From positions 1 to 36,715 of the IMG/VR virus record IMGVR_UViG_3300010412_000041: a stretch of DNA of 36,715 bases, one strand, 5' to 3'. A program made the position numbers and the translations under genes. Shown here piece by piece: positions 1 to 8,076 of this stretch (positions are counted from its first letter, which is position 1; each line of letters begins with the position of its first letter). The notes beneath the pieces were generated by a model. It was given only the letters and a program-made list of their open reading frames with translations, was not told the origin of the DNA and ran no database searches. The stretch comes from a virus.

Positions 1-144
1 TTATTTGACGTGCAGACAGTCTGGATTTTTCGAATTGAAAAGTGATGGTGATCTGATTGCGAGTGGAAGAACTGGACCTTCATCTTTGAATGTGAATTTT
101 TCGTTTTTTCCATTCAGAAATATAGATTCTGGAAAAGTTCTTGT
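1..144. repeat. Terminal direct repeat, left copy
   Basis: Identical base for base to 36572-36715. The repeat shows that the sequence closes on itself, giving a circle of 36,571 bp. It lies inside a coding sequence and contains no obvious signal of its own. An assembly overlap of a circular or circularly permuted genome is the simplest reading. A genuine short terminal repeat is possible but less likely, because it would split a virion gene. Confidence 0.95.
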
Positions 145-217
145 GCTAGAATTCACGCAGGGGACAGGAGGTCCCGCAACTGACATTGAAGCTTATTTAC
201 AAGCTTCATTAATTTAA
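1..217 (+). CDS. Small virion protein, 3' part of a gene split by the window ends
   Basis: This is the C-terminal part of a 120-residue protein whose start is at 36426. Joining 36426-36571 to 1-217 gives 363 bases, exactly 120 codons plus stop, with no frame break. The translation is rich in beta-strand-type alternation (FELKSDG, VLVLEFTQG) and ends in QASLI. I do not recognise a named family. Its place directly downstream of the capsid gene, and its likeness in style to the products at 1439 and 2795, suggest a small head decoration or fibre-like virion protein (inference). The next gene follows after a canonical AAGGAGG ribosome site. Confidence 0.8.
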   Translation, partial: YLTCRQSGFFELKSDGDLIASGRTGPSSLNVNFSFFPFRNIDSGKVLVLEFTQGTGGPATDIEAYLQASLI

Positions 218-228
218 GGAGGATTAAT

Positions 229-783
229 ATGGATAAGCGGGAAGTTTTCACGATTGTAGAAGATGACCTAACGGGCGAGGGCGTAAAACTCCCAGCACGT
301 CAAGAGGGTGATAGTCCGAGTTTAAAGAATGGTGTCATTGGTTTCAGCTTCAAGGATAGTGCTGGCAATCTTGTATTGCCACAGCTTGATTCATCAGGTC
401 GATTGCCGACCACTCCAATTGCTGGTGCTTGCAAATATGGCTATGCAAAAGCAACACCCGCTGGACTTGGAAGTGACACAGCACTTGGTGAGGTAACTGG
501 AGCCCTTGCAAAGAAATATAATGAATTTGAAGTCTCATTGTCTTGTATGTTCCCTACATCTTGGGAATTGGTCTACATTGACGATGCGGCTGGAACTCCA
601 GTTGAGACAGTTCTTTGGTCAAGAGTGACTGGCCCTGGTGATTACGGGGTTGAGGTTCAATTTGAGTGTATTGAAGTTGATACCACTGGTGGAACTGGTG
701 TTCAGAAGTTTCAAGTGAGAGGCGCTCAATTGACTGGTGCTGTTAGTGATATGCGCGGTTATATTGGAGTGAGAGAGGTTTAA
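229..783 (+). CDS. Hypothetical virion-associated protein (184 aa)
   Basis: No family recognised. The ATG is preceded by TAAGGAGGATTAAT, a canonical Shine-Dalgarno that contrasts with the AAGGGG used by most genes here. The sequence is acidic and beta-rich, with no membrane segment or cysteine motif. I count about 16 CpG in 555 bases, far above the capsid and tail genes, so base use is unlike its neighbours and suggests a different recent origin. Position between the capsid and connector genes points to a structural role, for example a head decoration or spike (inference). It is followed by a 55-base AT-rich gap. Confidence 0.7.
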   Translation: MDKREVFTIVEDDLTGEGVKLPARQEGDSPSLKNGVIGFSFKDSAGNLVLPQLDSSGRLPTTPIAGACKYGYAKATPAGLGSDTALGEVTGALAKKYNEFEVSLSCMFPTSWELVYIDDAAGTPVETVLWSRVTGPGDYGVEVQFECIEVDTTGGTGVQKFQVRGAQLTGAVSDMRGYIGVREV

Positions 784-798
784 TTAAAAATAGTTTTT

Positions 799-815
799 AA
801 AATTTGATAAATTTT
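799..815. other. AT-only inverted repeat
   Basis: AAAATTT (799-805), GAT spacer and AAATTTT (809-815) form a perfect 7-bp dyad in the gap between two virion genes. It lacks GC pairs, so it would be a weak terminator at best. It may simply reflect the AT-rich gap. Confidence 0.25.
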
Positions 816-838
816 CAATAAAAAATAGGAGATAAAAA

Positions 839-1438
839 ATGGCAACTAAAACAATAACTATCAATGGCGCTGGCAGTTCAGGTGCATTACACACAAGCGG
901 TGGTGGACTTTATGTAATTTCAGGTTCTGACTCGCGAGTGAAAGATTCAGCTACCTATGTTGAGCCGCAGTTCAATGGAGATATGCTTTTGAGATGTGTT
1001 TATGACAACTCATCTGGAAACAATGCCCTATTTCATAAGGTAAAAGGCCACATCAAAATGCAATTGATTGATAAAGATGACAATGTGGTAAAGGAAATTT
1101 CAAAGCCTCTCGACGAAGGGATTGGAAACAGGTCTTTCGGGATCAATCTTTGGGCCAATCCATTGACTGCGGCTGGTGAAAACCTTGGGGCTCAATTGGA
1201 CGCAAGCAGACCTAGCATTATTCATTGGTATGTAGATCAAGCCACTTTTGCTACTGGAAAAGTTAAAATTCAAATTTCTGGACGCCTTTCTGGTGACACA
1301 GCTGCAACAGATGCTGAGTGGCTTTCTTTCTTTGGGTTTTCTGATGCGATGCCTGGTGATCCGTATCAGTGCAGAGTTACTGCAAGCGGAAATGGAGTGA
1401 TGGAATATGAAATTCCATTTACTGTGGTTGAGGCTTAA
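839..1438 (+). CDS. Hypothetical virion-associated protein (199 aa)
   Basis: The ATG follows AATAGGAGATAAAAA, a near-canonical ribosome site. The N-terminus (ATKTITINGAGSSGALHTSGGGLYVISG) is glycine- and serine-rich, and the rest alternates polar and hydrophobic residues as in all-beta phage head or fibre proteins. There is no signal peptide, membrane segment or catalytic motif. The stop is immediately followed by the TTG start of the next gene, so the two are translationally linked. The function is unknown; a structural role is inferred from place and fold style only. Confidence 0.75.
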   Translation: MATKTITINGAGSSGALHTSGGGLYVISGSDSRVKDSATYVEPQFNGDMLLRCVYDNSSGNNALFHKVKGHIKMQLIDKDDNVVKEISKPLDEGIGNRSFGINLWANPLTAAGENLGAQLDASRPSIIHWYVDQATFATGKVKIQISGRLSGDTAATDAEWLSFFGFSDAMPGDPYQCRVTASGNGVMEYEIPFTVVEA

Positions 1439-1960
1439 TTGGTTGACTTAGATCCAGTCTTTAATCAGAAAGATATTAGTGATGAGAATGGTCCCATTGA
1501 CACAAAAGTCAGTGGGACTGATTCTAAGGTTGAGGAACGTGTTCATGATCTAGACGCAAACATCAAGCTGACTGCAATTGCTGCGGCACTTGGCGCATCA
1601 TCTGGAAATATTTTTAAAAAGAATGAACTCAACATCACTTCAAAAAATGAAGTTGATCTTTCTGGCACCACATACGTTGTTCCATCTGGGAAAACATTTT
1701 TGATCACCAGCTTTGCGGCGTCCTATGATGCTCAAGCGTTGATGTATGTGAGGCTTAAAAAACAGACTGGTGGATCTGGTCCATTTGAAACTCAGTTTAG
1801 ATTGGTGATGATGAATGGTGGCCAAGGTGATTCGACAAACTCATTCAATTTTGGCGGTGGAATTGCCATTGGACAGCCTGGTGATGTGTTCAAAATAACT
1901 GTTGAAGCATCTTTATCTAAAGGAACTGTGTGGGCTGAATTCTCTGGAAATGAGGTTTAG
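1439..1960 (+). CDS. Small virion protein, VPSGK-type (173 aa)
   Basis: The start is TTG directly abutting the preceding stop; no ATG fits better near it. The first 50 residues are charged (KDISDENGPIDTKVSGTDSKVEERVHDLDANIK). From about residue 75 there is a beta-sandwich-like section with the phrase TYVVPSGKTFLITSF. Similar phrases occur in the gene at 2795 (TFIPPSGEFFVTHF) and in the gene that spans the window ends (QTLLTYTVQVNEQLALSQIYL). I take these three as diverged relatives by eye. A role on the capsid surface or at the neck is inferred. Confidence 0.75.
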   Translation: MVDLDPVFNQKDISDENGPIDTKVSGTDSKVEERVHDLDANIKLTAIAAALGASSGNIFKKNELNITSKNEVDLSGTTYVVPSGKTFLITSFAASYDAQALMYVRLKKQTGGSGPFETQFRLVMMNGGQGDSTNSFNFGGGIAIGQPGDVFKITVEASLSKGTVWAEFSGNEV

Positions 1961-1962
1961 GA

Positions 1963-2364
1963 ATGGGAAAACCAACAGGTGGCGGTGGAATATCAAATTT
2001 TGATCTAAACATTTCTGGTGATGGAAGTGTTGGATCAACTTTCTACCATGACCTAGGTGTGATTCCATCTGGCCAAAGAATTTGGTTTGGATCTTTGCAA
2101 GCAACAAGTCCTGATAAATCAATTACTTTTGAGGTTAGGACTTCAAATGTTGGTCAGAGTGCTGGAGATGATTCGAGCACCACTGTTCTTGCATCTGCAT
2201 CTGTGAGCCCGAGAAAGGGAACTGTTCTTTTGGATATGTATAAACGTGGACGCCTTCATCTTGTTTCTGTTGTAGGGACTGGTGTTGAGCGCTTTTGGAT
2301 AAAGTTGAAATCAAAAGGTTCTGTCGGATCTTATTTATTTATTTTGAATTACACTTTGGAGTGA
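1963..2364 (+). CDS. Small virion protein, tandem paralogue A (133 aa)
   Basis: It starts with ATG two bases after the previous stop. It begins GKPTGGGGISNFDLNISGDGS and ends GSVGSYLFILNYTLE. The second half aligns by eye with the next gene product: IPSGQRIWFG with IPNGKQLLLG, GVERFWIKLKSKGSVGS with GVEKLWLKVTGNGAIGG, and FILNYTLE with FILYYTLY. The two genes therefore look like an old tandem duplication. The family is not one I can name. Small beta-rich proteins in this position are usually head decoration or fibre proteins (inference). Confidence 0.8.
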   Translation: MGKPTGGGGISNFDLNISGDGSVGSTFYHDLGVIPSGQRIWFGSLQATSPDKSITFEVRTSNVGQSAGDDSSTTVLASASVSPRKGTVLLDMYKRGRLHLVSVVGTGVERFWIKLKSKGSVGSYLFILNYTLE

Positions 2365-2368
2365 GAAT

Positions 2369-2785
2369 TTGGCTTCTATAATTCCAATATTTGATCTTGT
2401 GTGCATTGGTAGCGGAACTGTTACCACTGAAACTTGGGTTGACTTGACATCGTTTGGTCCAGATGTCAATTCACCAATTCCAAATGGCAAGCAATTGTTG
2501 CTTGGATATATAACGCTCATTTCACAAGACAAGCCTTTGACATTTCAGATCAAGCCAAATCTCCCAACAAAGAGCCTTGGAACAGATGCTGAAACTCAAC
2601 TGAGGGCTTTTGCATCGGTTCCAAAAGAAGATTCCAAAGAAATTGATTTGAACTACTATGGACAGATCACAACACTTGCACCAGTTTCAGCGCCAAGCAC
2701 AGGTGTTGAAAAGCTGTGGCTCAAGGTCACTGGCAATGGTGCCATTGGTGGATTTGATTTTATTTTGTACTACACTCTTTACTGA
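2369..2785 (+). CDS. Small virion protein, tandem paralogue B (138 aa)
   Basis: The start is TTG at 2369 with GGAG seven bases upstream, inside the end of the previous gene. The protein is the partner of the tandem pair: it shares the IPxGxxxxxG, GVEkxWxKxxxxGxxG and C-terminal FILxYTL patterns with the product at 1963. The N-terminal 30 residues (ASIIPIFDLVCIGSGTVTTETWV) differ. No catalytic residues or membrane segment are seen. It is translationally packed with its neighbours, so it is part of the late structural operon. Confidence 0.8.
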   Translation: MASIIPIFDLVCIGSGTVTTETWVDLTSFGPDVNSPIPNGKQLLLGYITLISQDKPLTFQIKPNLPTKSLGTDAETQLRAFASVPKEDSKEIDLNYYGQITTLAPVSAPSTGVEKLWLKVTGNGAIGGFDFILYYTLY

Positions 2786-2794
2786 GGAATTTTG

Positions 2795-3121
2795 ATGGGA
2801 ATTGTAAAGACACAGCTAGTTATCTCAAAAGAGGTTGCAGCACAAACAGAGGAATGTGTGACTTTTATCCCACCATCTGGTGAGTTCTTTGTGACTCATT
2901 TTATTGGAGAGGCTGCTTTTGACACAAATTGTGCGGTCAAGGTTGTTTGGGATTCAGATGGAACACCAGAAATTCTGTTCTCAACAAAGGGCTCAACCAT
3001 TGCTGATCTTGACATTTCAAGAATTGGTGATGGTGTGAAGAAACTTGCTTTGTGTTTGGACAATGGTCTTTTGGGGCCAGTTGTGATGAGTGGAATTGTA
3101 GACGTGAGACAAGAGGTTTGA
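2795..3121 (+). CDS. Small virion protein (108 aa)
   Basis: A TTG at 2792 and an ATG at 2795 are both possible; the ATG is better spaced from GAGGA. The product contains TFIPPSGEFFVTHFIGEAAF, resembling TYVVPSGKTFLITSFAAS in the gene at 1439, and ends in SGIVDVRQEV. It is all-beta in style with no enzymatic motif. The stop overlaps the start region of the next gene (TTTGATGATG). Likely another member of the decoration/fibre cassette; function not established. Confidence 0.75.
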   Translation: MGIVKTQLVISKEVAAQTEECVTFIPPSGEFFVTHFIGEAAFDTNCAVKVVWDSDGTPEILFSTKGSTIADLDISRIGDGVKKLALCLDNGLLGPVVMSGIVDVRQEV

Positions 3122-3123
3122 TG

Positions 3124-3447
3124 ATGGGTTTTGAAACTAAACCAAGCTCAAGAGCTAATCAGACAACTGCAAAGAGTGTGATTGCAGTTGGTTCTGGAAA
3201 TTCAAAGACCAAAAGAATCTCTTTGACCAGCGCGGTTTCCAGCGTGACATTGCCAGAGAGAGTGACTTCTGTTGTGTTTCACAACGCTGGAACTGAGGAC
3301 ATTTTCATAAGAATCAATTCATCTGGATCAGATTTTTTCACAATAAAACCTGGTGTTATTTTGCCAAAGATCATTGTCAACAGATCAACAATTGATGCAA
3401 GATCAACAGCTATTGGATCTGTTTTAGAATGCATATTGGAAGGATAG
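3124..3447 (+). CDS. Small virion protein (107 aa)
   Basis: ATGs at 3121 and 3124 are in frame; GAGG at 3113-3116 is better spaced from 3124. The central pattern SVVFHNAGTEDIFIRINSSGSDFFTIKPG resembles AMGIQNTSNLEIKINFDSG in the gene at 36039: a strand, an N-x(2-4) turn, an IxI strand and a later proline-glycine turn. I therefore group them as distant relatives. The end reads GSVLECILEG. Probable head or tail-tip accessory protein (inference). Confidence 0.72.
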   Translation: MGFETKPSSRANQTTAKSVIAVGSGNSKTKRISLTSAVSSVTLPERVTSVVFHNAGTEDIFIRINSSGSDFFTIKPGVILPKIIVNRSTIDARSTAIGSVLECILEG

Positions 3448-3453
3448 AAAGAT

Positions 3454-4164
3454 ATGATATTTCCAGAACTTAAAGCTGAATCAAAGATTCAAACAGATGA
3501 CAAGATCAGGCTTGATGCGACAATGTGCTTTGTTGACAAGAGTGAATCTGCAATCACCCTTGTTGAAATTGAACCTGAAGCTGGAAATGGGTTCATCAAT
3601 GTCACTGGAACAAAGTTCAAAGATTGGTTCTTGGATTGGAAATATTCAGGTGCATCAAGAACAGTGACAGCAACTGTCAGAGTGACAACAGATGGCGCTC
3701 CAGTTTCAAAGTCAATATCAATTCAAGTTCTGACTCCAGCCGATGACAAGCTCTTTTCTTCAGATGATGACCTTCTTGCCATTGAGAGTGAGGCTTTGAA
3801 GTTTCTGCCTGAACATAGGTCCAGTTTCTTGAATGTCCACAGAAAGGCTCAAGAGTTGATCTTGTCATATCTTGATGAGTCTGGATTCACAAATGATGAT
3901 GGATCAAGAATCACCAAAGATCAGGTGACAGAAATTGAAGATGTGAACAAGTGGTCAACCTATCTTGTTTTGTGGATGATCTTTCAGGACATATCCAACA
4001 AGCCAGATGACACATTTGCTGTGAAAGCAAAGGAATATCTTGGAAGATCAAACTTCCACAAAGAGAGATCTTTCATTAGACTGGACTTAGACAGTGATGG
4101 AACAGCTGATCCAGGTGAGGGTGAATTTCAGTCCATCAGAACACAAAGGATGATCAGAAGATGA
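3454..4164 (+). CDS. Head-tail connector-like protein (236 aa)
   Basis: The N-terminal ~95 residues are beta-rich and look like a bacterial Ig/PKD-type domain (VEIEPEAGNGFINVTGTKF...TVTATVRVTTDG). The C-terminal ~130 residues are helical, as in phage connector/adaptor proteins. Near the end, residues 211-219 read DLDSDGTAD, matching the DxDxDGxxD calcium-loop pattern. The order connector, then tail terminator-like gene, then tail tube supports a head-completion role. The gene ends four bases into the next one (ATGA overlap), implying coupled translation. The connector call rests on place and shape, not on a recognised family signature. Confidence 0.6.
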   Translation: MIFPELKAESKIQTDDKIRLDATMCFVDKSESAITLVEIEPEAGNGFINVTGTKFKDWFLDWKYSGASRTVTATVRVTTDGAPVSKSISIQVLTPADDKLFSSDDDLLAIESEALKFLPEHRSSFLNVHRKAQELILSYLDESGFTNDDGSRITKDQVTEIEDVNKWSTYLVLWMIFQDISNKPDDTFAVKAKEYLGRSNFHKERSFIRLDLDSDGTADPGEGEFQSIRTQRMIRR

Positions 4165-4580
4165 TTTCAGGGGTGAGACAATTCTTCAGAGACAGAATGG
4201 ATGTCCTTGGATTCAGGGAACATGAAACAGCATTCAACTTTGAAGACCTTGCATCCAGCATTCTTGACGGATCATATCATATTTCAAGCGGAACAACTCT
4301 TGGTTCTCCAGTGAATCAGAAGTCAATTTCACTGGACTATCAAATAGATTTGAGAATTTTCAAGAGAGGATATAGAAACACCAATGAAGCTCTTGATGAC
4401 CTTGACCAAGTTGCTGAAGACATTTTGAAGGATATTCTTCCTTCAGCTGTCAGAAACACAACTGGAATCAAGGACATTCAGCTGGAATCTATTGACAGAT
4501 TCCCATTGTCAGATTCAAATGACAATGCGATGTATTTAGAAATGAACTTCACAGTCAAGCTGGTGGAGTGCTTTGAATAG
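4161..4580 (+). CDS. Probable tail terminator / neck protein (139 aa)
   Basis: A short alpha/beta protein starting MISGVRQFFRDRMDVLGFREHETAF, with a middle section of alternating strands (SISLDYQIDLRIFKRGYRNTNEALDDLDQVAEDILKDIL) and the ending YLEMNFTVKLVECFE. This outline (N-terminal helix, a strand, a helix carrying aligned acidic residues, a final long strand) is typical of tail terminator proteins of siphoviruses. It sits between the connector and the tail tube gene, where that protein is usually encoded. The ATG overlaps the upstream stop. Role inferred from synteny and secondary-structure style. Confidence 0.6.
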   Translation: MISGVRQFFRDRMDVLGFREHETAFNFEDLASSILDGSYHISSGTTLGSPVNQKSISLDYQIDLRIFKRGYRNTNEALDDLDQVAEDILKDILPSAVRNTTGIKDIQLESIDRFPLSDSNDNAMYLEMNFTVKLVECFE

Positions 4581-4605
4581 AAACAAATAAACAAGGGGAC
4601 GAAAA

Positions 4606-5505
4606 ATGTCTGTTGATGGAAGCGCAAATATTGTCAATTCACCAGTGAATGTGTTTTGGAGAATTGAAGCAAGTGAAAGACTTGATGTTTCAACTGTGAC
4701 ATCATTTGATGGAACATCATTTGAATTGTATGAACCAGATGGAACAAAGGTCATTGTTGCTTTTGACCTTGACAATGCTTCTGTTCTTCCAACACCTGGA
4801 GTTGGTGAAAGACTTCTTGAAGTTGATGTCTTGACAGCTGACACTGTTGCGCAGAAAGCGACAAAACTTGCAGCTGCTCTTGAAGCTGATGCTGGATTCA
4901 AAGCAAGTGCTGTTGGAACTTTGGTTGATGTCTTCAGAGAAGATGTTGGGGAAGTTTCAGCACCAGCTGATGTTGATTCAGGCATCACAATCACTGTTTG
5001 CAGACGGGGGAAAAACTTTGACCTTGGTCTTCTCCAAGGTGATCTTGCTCCAAGCTTCACACCAAATAATTTGGTTATCACTTCTCACCAGACTGGTGTT
5101 TCACCAATTGGTCTTCTTCATCTTGGAATTGACACACTTGAAGTTGAGACTGTTCTTCAAGAAACAACTAAGTCAAAGCTTGAAGAACTATACAAGATCT
5201 ATGGTGGTTCTTTGACAGCAGCGGAGACTGGTGGAACGGCTGTCTTTGGAATTGGATCTGGTGCCATTGGAAGAAATCTTTTGATTGATGCTGGAAGACT
5301 TGAATTTGTTCCAGTCAACACAATCACTGATGACCTTTCATACAATGTCAATTTCATGTTGGCTCTTCCAGTTCCAGGTGAGCTTGTCTTCTCTGGTGAG
5401 AATGTCAGAACATTGACTGTGAACTGGCAAGGCTTCATTGACAGAACCAAGAATTCAAAGGTAGATACTTTCCTTGTTGGTGATCCAACACAGACTGGAA
5501 TCTAA
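4606..5505 (+). CDS. Major tail tube protein (299 aa)
   Basis: The ATG follows ACAAGGGGACGAAAA, the standard ribosome site of this genome. The 299-residue product is beta-rich, starts SVDGSANIVNSPVNVFWRIE and contains a C-terminal strand pattern ENVRTLTVNWQGFIDRTKNSKVDTFLVGDP. No enzymatic motif is seen. It stands immediately upstream of the frameshifted tail-assembly chaperone pair and the tape measure, the expected place of the tail tube gene in long-tailed phages. It is longer than small tube proteins such as lambda gpV, so it may carry an extra surface domain (about residues 40-140). Identity is inferred mainly from position. Confidence 0.7.
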   Translation: MSVDGSANIVNSPVNVFWRIEASERLDVSTVTSFDGTSFELYEPDGTKVIVAFDLDNASVLPTPGVGERLLEVDVLTADTVAQKATKLAAALEADAGFKASAVGTLVDVFREDVGEVSAPADVDSGITITVCRRGKNFDLGLLQGDLAPSFTPNNLVITSHQTGVSPIGLLHLGIDTLEVETVLQETTKSKLEELYKIYGGSLTAAETGGTAVFGIGSGAIGRNLLIDAGRLEFVPVNTITDDLSYNVNFMLALPVPGELVFSGENVRTLTVNWQGFIDRTKNSKVDTFLVGDPTQTGI

Positions 5506-5520
5506 ACAAGGGGAAAATGA

Positions 5521-5775
5521 GTGAACATTGATCTTGGTTCAAAAGAAGTTGCAAATGTGAAATTCAATGGGAACACCTATGAACTGGGTGTTCCCACTGT
5601 TCCACAAGCTGAAAAGTTTGTTGAAGCTTTGAAAGAGAATGAAGGAAGTGAATTCAAAGTCTTCAAAGACTTTGCAATCAGCCTTGGTCTTCCACCAGAA
5701 GTTGCGGAAGAACTCACTGTGAATCAATATCAAATCCTTGCAAATGGATTGATGGGAATGACTGAAAAAAAGTGA
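5521..5775 (+). CDS. Tail assembly chaperone, short form (G-like, 84 aa)
   Basis: The GTG start follows AAGGGGAAAATGA. The small acidic protein (NIDLGSKEVANVKFNGNTYELG...TEKK) is encoded between tail tube and tape measure, the position of the lambda G/T-type chaperones that coat the tape measure during tail assembly. Its last sense codons are GAA AAA AAG followed by TGA, and they contain a perfect A AAA AAG slippery heptamer at 5766-5772. Most ribosomes should stop here; a fraction should shift back one base into the frame of the next reading frame, giving a 187-residue fusion. Confidence 0.85.
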   Translation: MNIDLGSKEVANVKFNGNTYELGVPTVPQAEKFVEALKENEGSEFKVFKDFAISLGLPPEVAEELTVNQYQILANGLMGMTEKK

Positions 5776-5802
5776 CATCCTTTGTCTTCATGAAGGCGAA
5801 GG
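5766..5802 (+). promoter_or_regulatory. Programmed -1 ribosomal frameshift signal
   Basis: The slippery heptamer A AAA AAG lies at 5766-5772 in the correct zero-frame phase (GA-A AAA AAG). After a six-base spacer, 5779-5788 pairs with 5793-5802 in an uninterrupted 10-bp stem (two G-U pairs) closed by a CATG tetraloop. Slipping by -1 avoids the TGA at 5773-5775 and continues at GTG ACA TCC. Heptamer, spacer length and stem match the known design of -1 signals in tail chaperone genes. Confidence 0.9.
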
Positions 5803-6083
5803 TTTGTCAGACATATGGATGGAGTGAGAAGGATATGGAAAGCCTTTCAATCAAGAAATTCTATGAATATTGGTTGTGCATTCCAGCCCTTGAAGCTCAA
5901 GCCACACTTGGAATGATTCAGGCTTCTCAATATCCACACTTGAAAGACAAGTCAGCAAGAACAAAAGTCTTTAACAAATTGATGAAGGTGATCAAGGGAA
6001 CAGTCAAGAATCCAAATGATGGAAAGACAGCCACCTTTGGAAACTTGATGAAATCTATTTCAAGGATAAGTGGAAATGGCTGA
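5772..6083 (+). CDS. Tail assembly chaperone frameshift extension (T-like domain)
   Basis: This 103-codon frame is the -1 continuation of the upstream chaperone gene; it opens at the slippery site and has no ribosome site of its own that stands out. It reads VTSFVFMKAKVCQTYGWSEK and ends ISRISGNG. The expected long product is the 84 residues of the short form plus 103 residues. In lambda-like systems the extended form bridges the tape measure and the tail tube. It overlaps the tape measure start by eight bases. Independent initiation at the GTG at 5772 cannot be excluded. Confidence 0.82.
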   Translation: MTSFVFMKAKVCQTYGWSEKDMESLSIKKFYEYWLCIPALEAQATLGMIQASQYPHLKDKSARTKVFNKLMKVIKGTVKNPNDGKTATFGNLMKSISRISGNG

Positions 6084-8076
6084 TGAAAATAAGCTTGAGA
6101 TAGAAATTGTTCTGGATGATGGATCTGTCAGAAAAGGATTTGCAACAATCAGAAAAGAATCCAAGACAACTGAGAAAGAAGTCAAAGGTCTTGGTGAACA
6201 GTTCAGAGAAGAATTTGGAAAGCTTGGAAAGAATATTGGTCTTGCGACAATTGCAATTCTAGGCATCAGGACAGCCATTTCATTTGTCAAACAATCATTG
6301 ACTGAATCAATTGGCGCATTCATCAGGCAAGAAAATGCTGTCAACAACCTGAATGCAACATTGAATCTGTTCAATTCATTCTCAAGATCTGCATCAAAAG
6401 ATATTCAAAACTTTGCAGCTGAGATTGAGAAGTCAACAAAAGTAAGTGATGAACAAGCTCTTGAATTGTTCAACCTTGCAAGGGCTTTCACAAGAACAAA
6501 TGATGAAGCAAAGAATCTTGTCAAGGCTGGATTGGATGCAGCTGAAGGCGCTTCAATTTCTCTTGAGTCAGCTGTCAGAAACTTGGGAAAGACCTACTCT
6601 GGACTGATTGGTGAGCTTGGTGAAAGCATTCCAGAAATTAGAAATTTGACAGCTGAACAATTGAAGGCTGGAAAGGCTGTTGAGGTTGTTGCGCAAAAGT
6701 TTGATGGCCTTGCAAAGGCACAGCTTCAGACCACATCAGGACAACTTGCAAGACTGTCAAACACCTTTGGAACTTTCCTTGAAAGAGTTGGTGAAGCAAT
6801 CACTCAGACACCAATTTTCAAGAATCTGATTTCTGGTTTGACAGTGAGCCTTCAGGGGCTGTCAGACTTGATTGGAACACAATCAGACAGACAGCTGAAG
6901 AAGTTCACTGAGAGAATTGGTGAAAATGCTAATTCAATTGAAGTCACAAGAACTAAAATCAAAGAGCTTCAAGCAGATCTTGAAAAGACATCATTTGAAA
7001 GATTTGCTTCTGGTGCTGGATCTGTCAAAGTCATTGAGGGAAATATAAGACTTCTTCAAACAAGACTTTCTCAGCTGACAGAAGAAGAGAAAACAATCAA
7101 TGCTGAATTTGATCAGTTCCTTTCAAAGCTTAGTGAGACAGCAAGGAAGAGAAATGAAGCTGTTGCAAAAGGTCCAGACAAACAGGCTTTGGACAATCAA
7201 AGGCAATTCAATCAACAGCTTCTTGAGCTTCAGTTGCAGAATGTTGACGCACAAGTCAAGGCGGCTGATTTTATAAACAATGAAAGAGAAAGACAGGTTG
7301 AGCTTGATGCTTTGAGGCTTGAGAAGAGTCTGTTGGTTGAAGAGCAATTCAACCAAAGAAAAGCTGAACTCAAAAGACAGTTTGAGCAAAACAGCCTGAT
7401 CACAAAACAAGAATTCAATCAGCTTGAAGTTGAGCTTGAGATCCAGAAACAGCTTCAGCTTGAAGAAATCAGAAGGCAATTCTCACAAAATCAACAGGCT
7501 GAATTTGATCAATTCATCAATGGATTTGTTGAAGGTCTTTCAAGGCTTGAAGTCAGCATCAAGCAAGTTGGAAAGACAGCTGCACAAAGTTTTGTGAATG
7601 GAATTGGATCATCATTCGCAGCATTTGGAAGAGCCCTTGCGCAAGGTGAAAATGCATTTGAAGCTTTTGGAAAGAACTTTCTTGGTGTCCTTGGTGGAAT
7701 TGCAATTCAGCTTGGTCAATTCTATATTTCAGTTGGTATTGCCCAACTTGCATCAGGTGTTGTCCTTGGTCCTAGTCCAGCACAAGCAATTGCTTCTGGT
7801 ATTGCCTTGACAATTCTTGGTGGAGTTCTTCAAGGTCTTGGTGGTGCATCTGTTCAAGGTGGTGGAGTTGGTCAAGGTGGTGGCTTTGTTGACACAACAG
7901 AAACAACAACACCAGAGATTGCAGATGATGAACTTGCACAGCAAGGGGCTCAAATCACAGTGAATGTTGAAGGAAATGTCCTGACAACTTCAGACAGGGC
8001 TTTGGGACAAGAACTTGTTCAGGTGATCCAAGAAGCTTTTGACACAACTGGTGCAACTGTGATTAGGGGTTCATGA
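6076..8076 (+). CDS. Tail tape measure protein (666 aa)
   Basis: The longest tail gene after the hub, directly after the chaperone pair. I choose ATG 6076 (AAGGA nine bases upstream) over the in-frame GTG at 6070. Residues ~1-280 are mostly helical with heptad-like patterns (LSRLSNTFGTFLERVGEAI type), ~290-480 are rich in Gln/Glu/Arg coiled-coil (QRKAELKRQFEQNSLITKQEFNQLE) and ~540-600 hold hydrophobic glycine/alanine-rich segments (GVLGGIAIQLGQFYISVGIAQL) that could insert in the host membrane during DNA delivery. By the usual rule of about 0.15 nm per residue, a tail near 100 nm is expected. Confidence 0.9.
   Translation: MADENKLEIEIVLDDGSVRKGFATIRKESKTTEKEVKGLGEQFREEFGKLGKNIGLATIAILGIRTAISFVKQSLTESIGAFIRQENAVNNLNATLNLFNSFSRSASKDIQNFAAEIEKSTKVSDEQALELFNLARAFTRTNDEAKNLVKAGLDAAEGASISLESAVRNLGKTYSGLIGELGESIPEIRNLTAEQLKAGKAVEVVAQKFDGLAKAQLQTTSGQLARLSNTFGTFLERVGEAITQTPIFKNLISGLTVSLQGLSDLIGTQSDRQLKKFTERIGENANSIEVTRTKIKELQADLEKTSFERFASGAGSVKVIEGNIRLLQTRLSQLTEEEKTINAEFDQFLSKLSETARKRNEAVAKGPDKQALDNQRQFNQQLLELQLQNVDAQVKAADFINNERERQVELDALRLEKSLLVEEQFNQRKAELKRQFEQNSLITKQEFNQLEVELEIQKQLQLEEIRRQFSQNQQAEFDQFINGFVEGLSRLEVSIKQVGKTAAQSFVNGIGSSFAAFGRALAQGENAFEAFGKNFLGVLGGIAIQLGQFYISVGIAQLASGVVLGPSPAQAIASGIALTILGGVLQGLGGASVQGGGVGQGGGFVDTTETTTPEIADDELAQQGAQITVNVEGNVLTTSDRALGQELVQVIQEAFDTTGATVIRGS

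Noticed and set aside
7123-7479. Leftward hydrophobic frame opposite the tape measure
   Set aside because: Reverse reading of Gln/Glu/Lys-rich coiled-coil codons gives Leu/Phe-rich shadows; no ribosome site.
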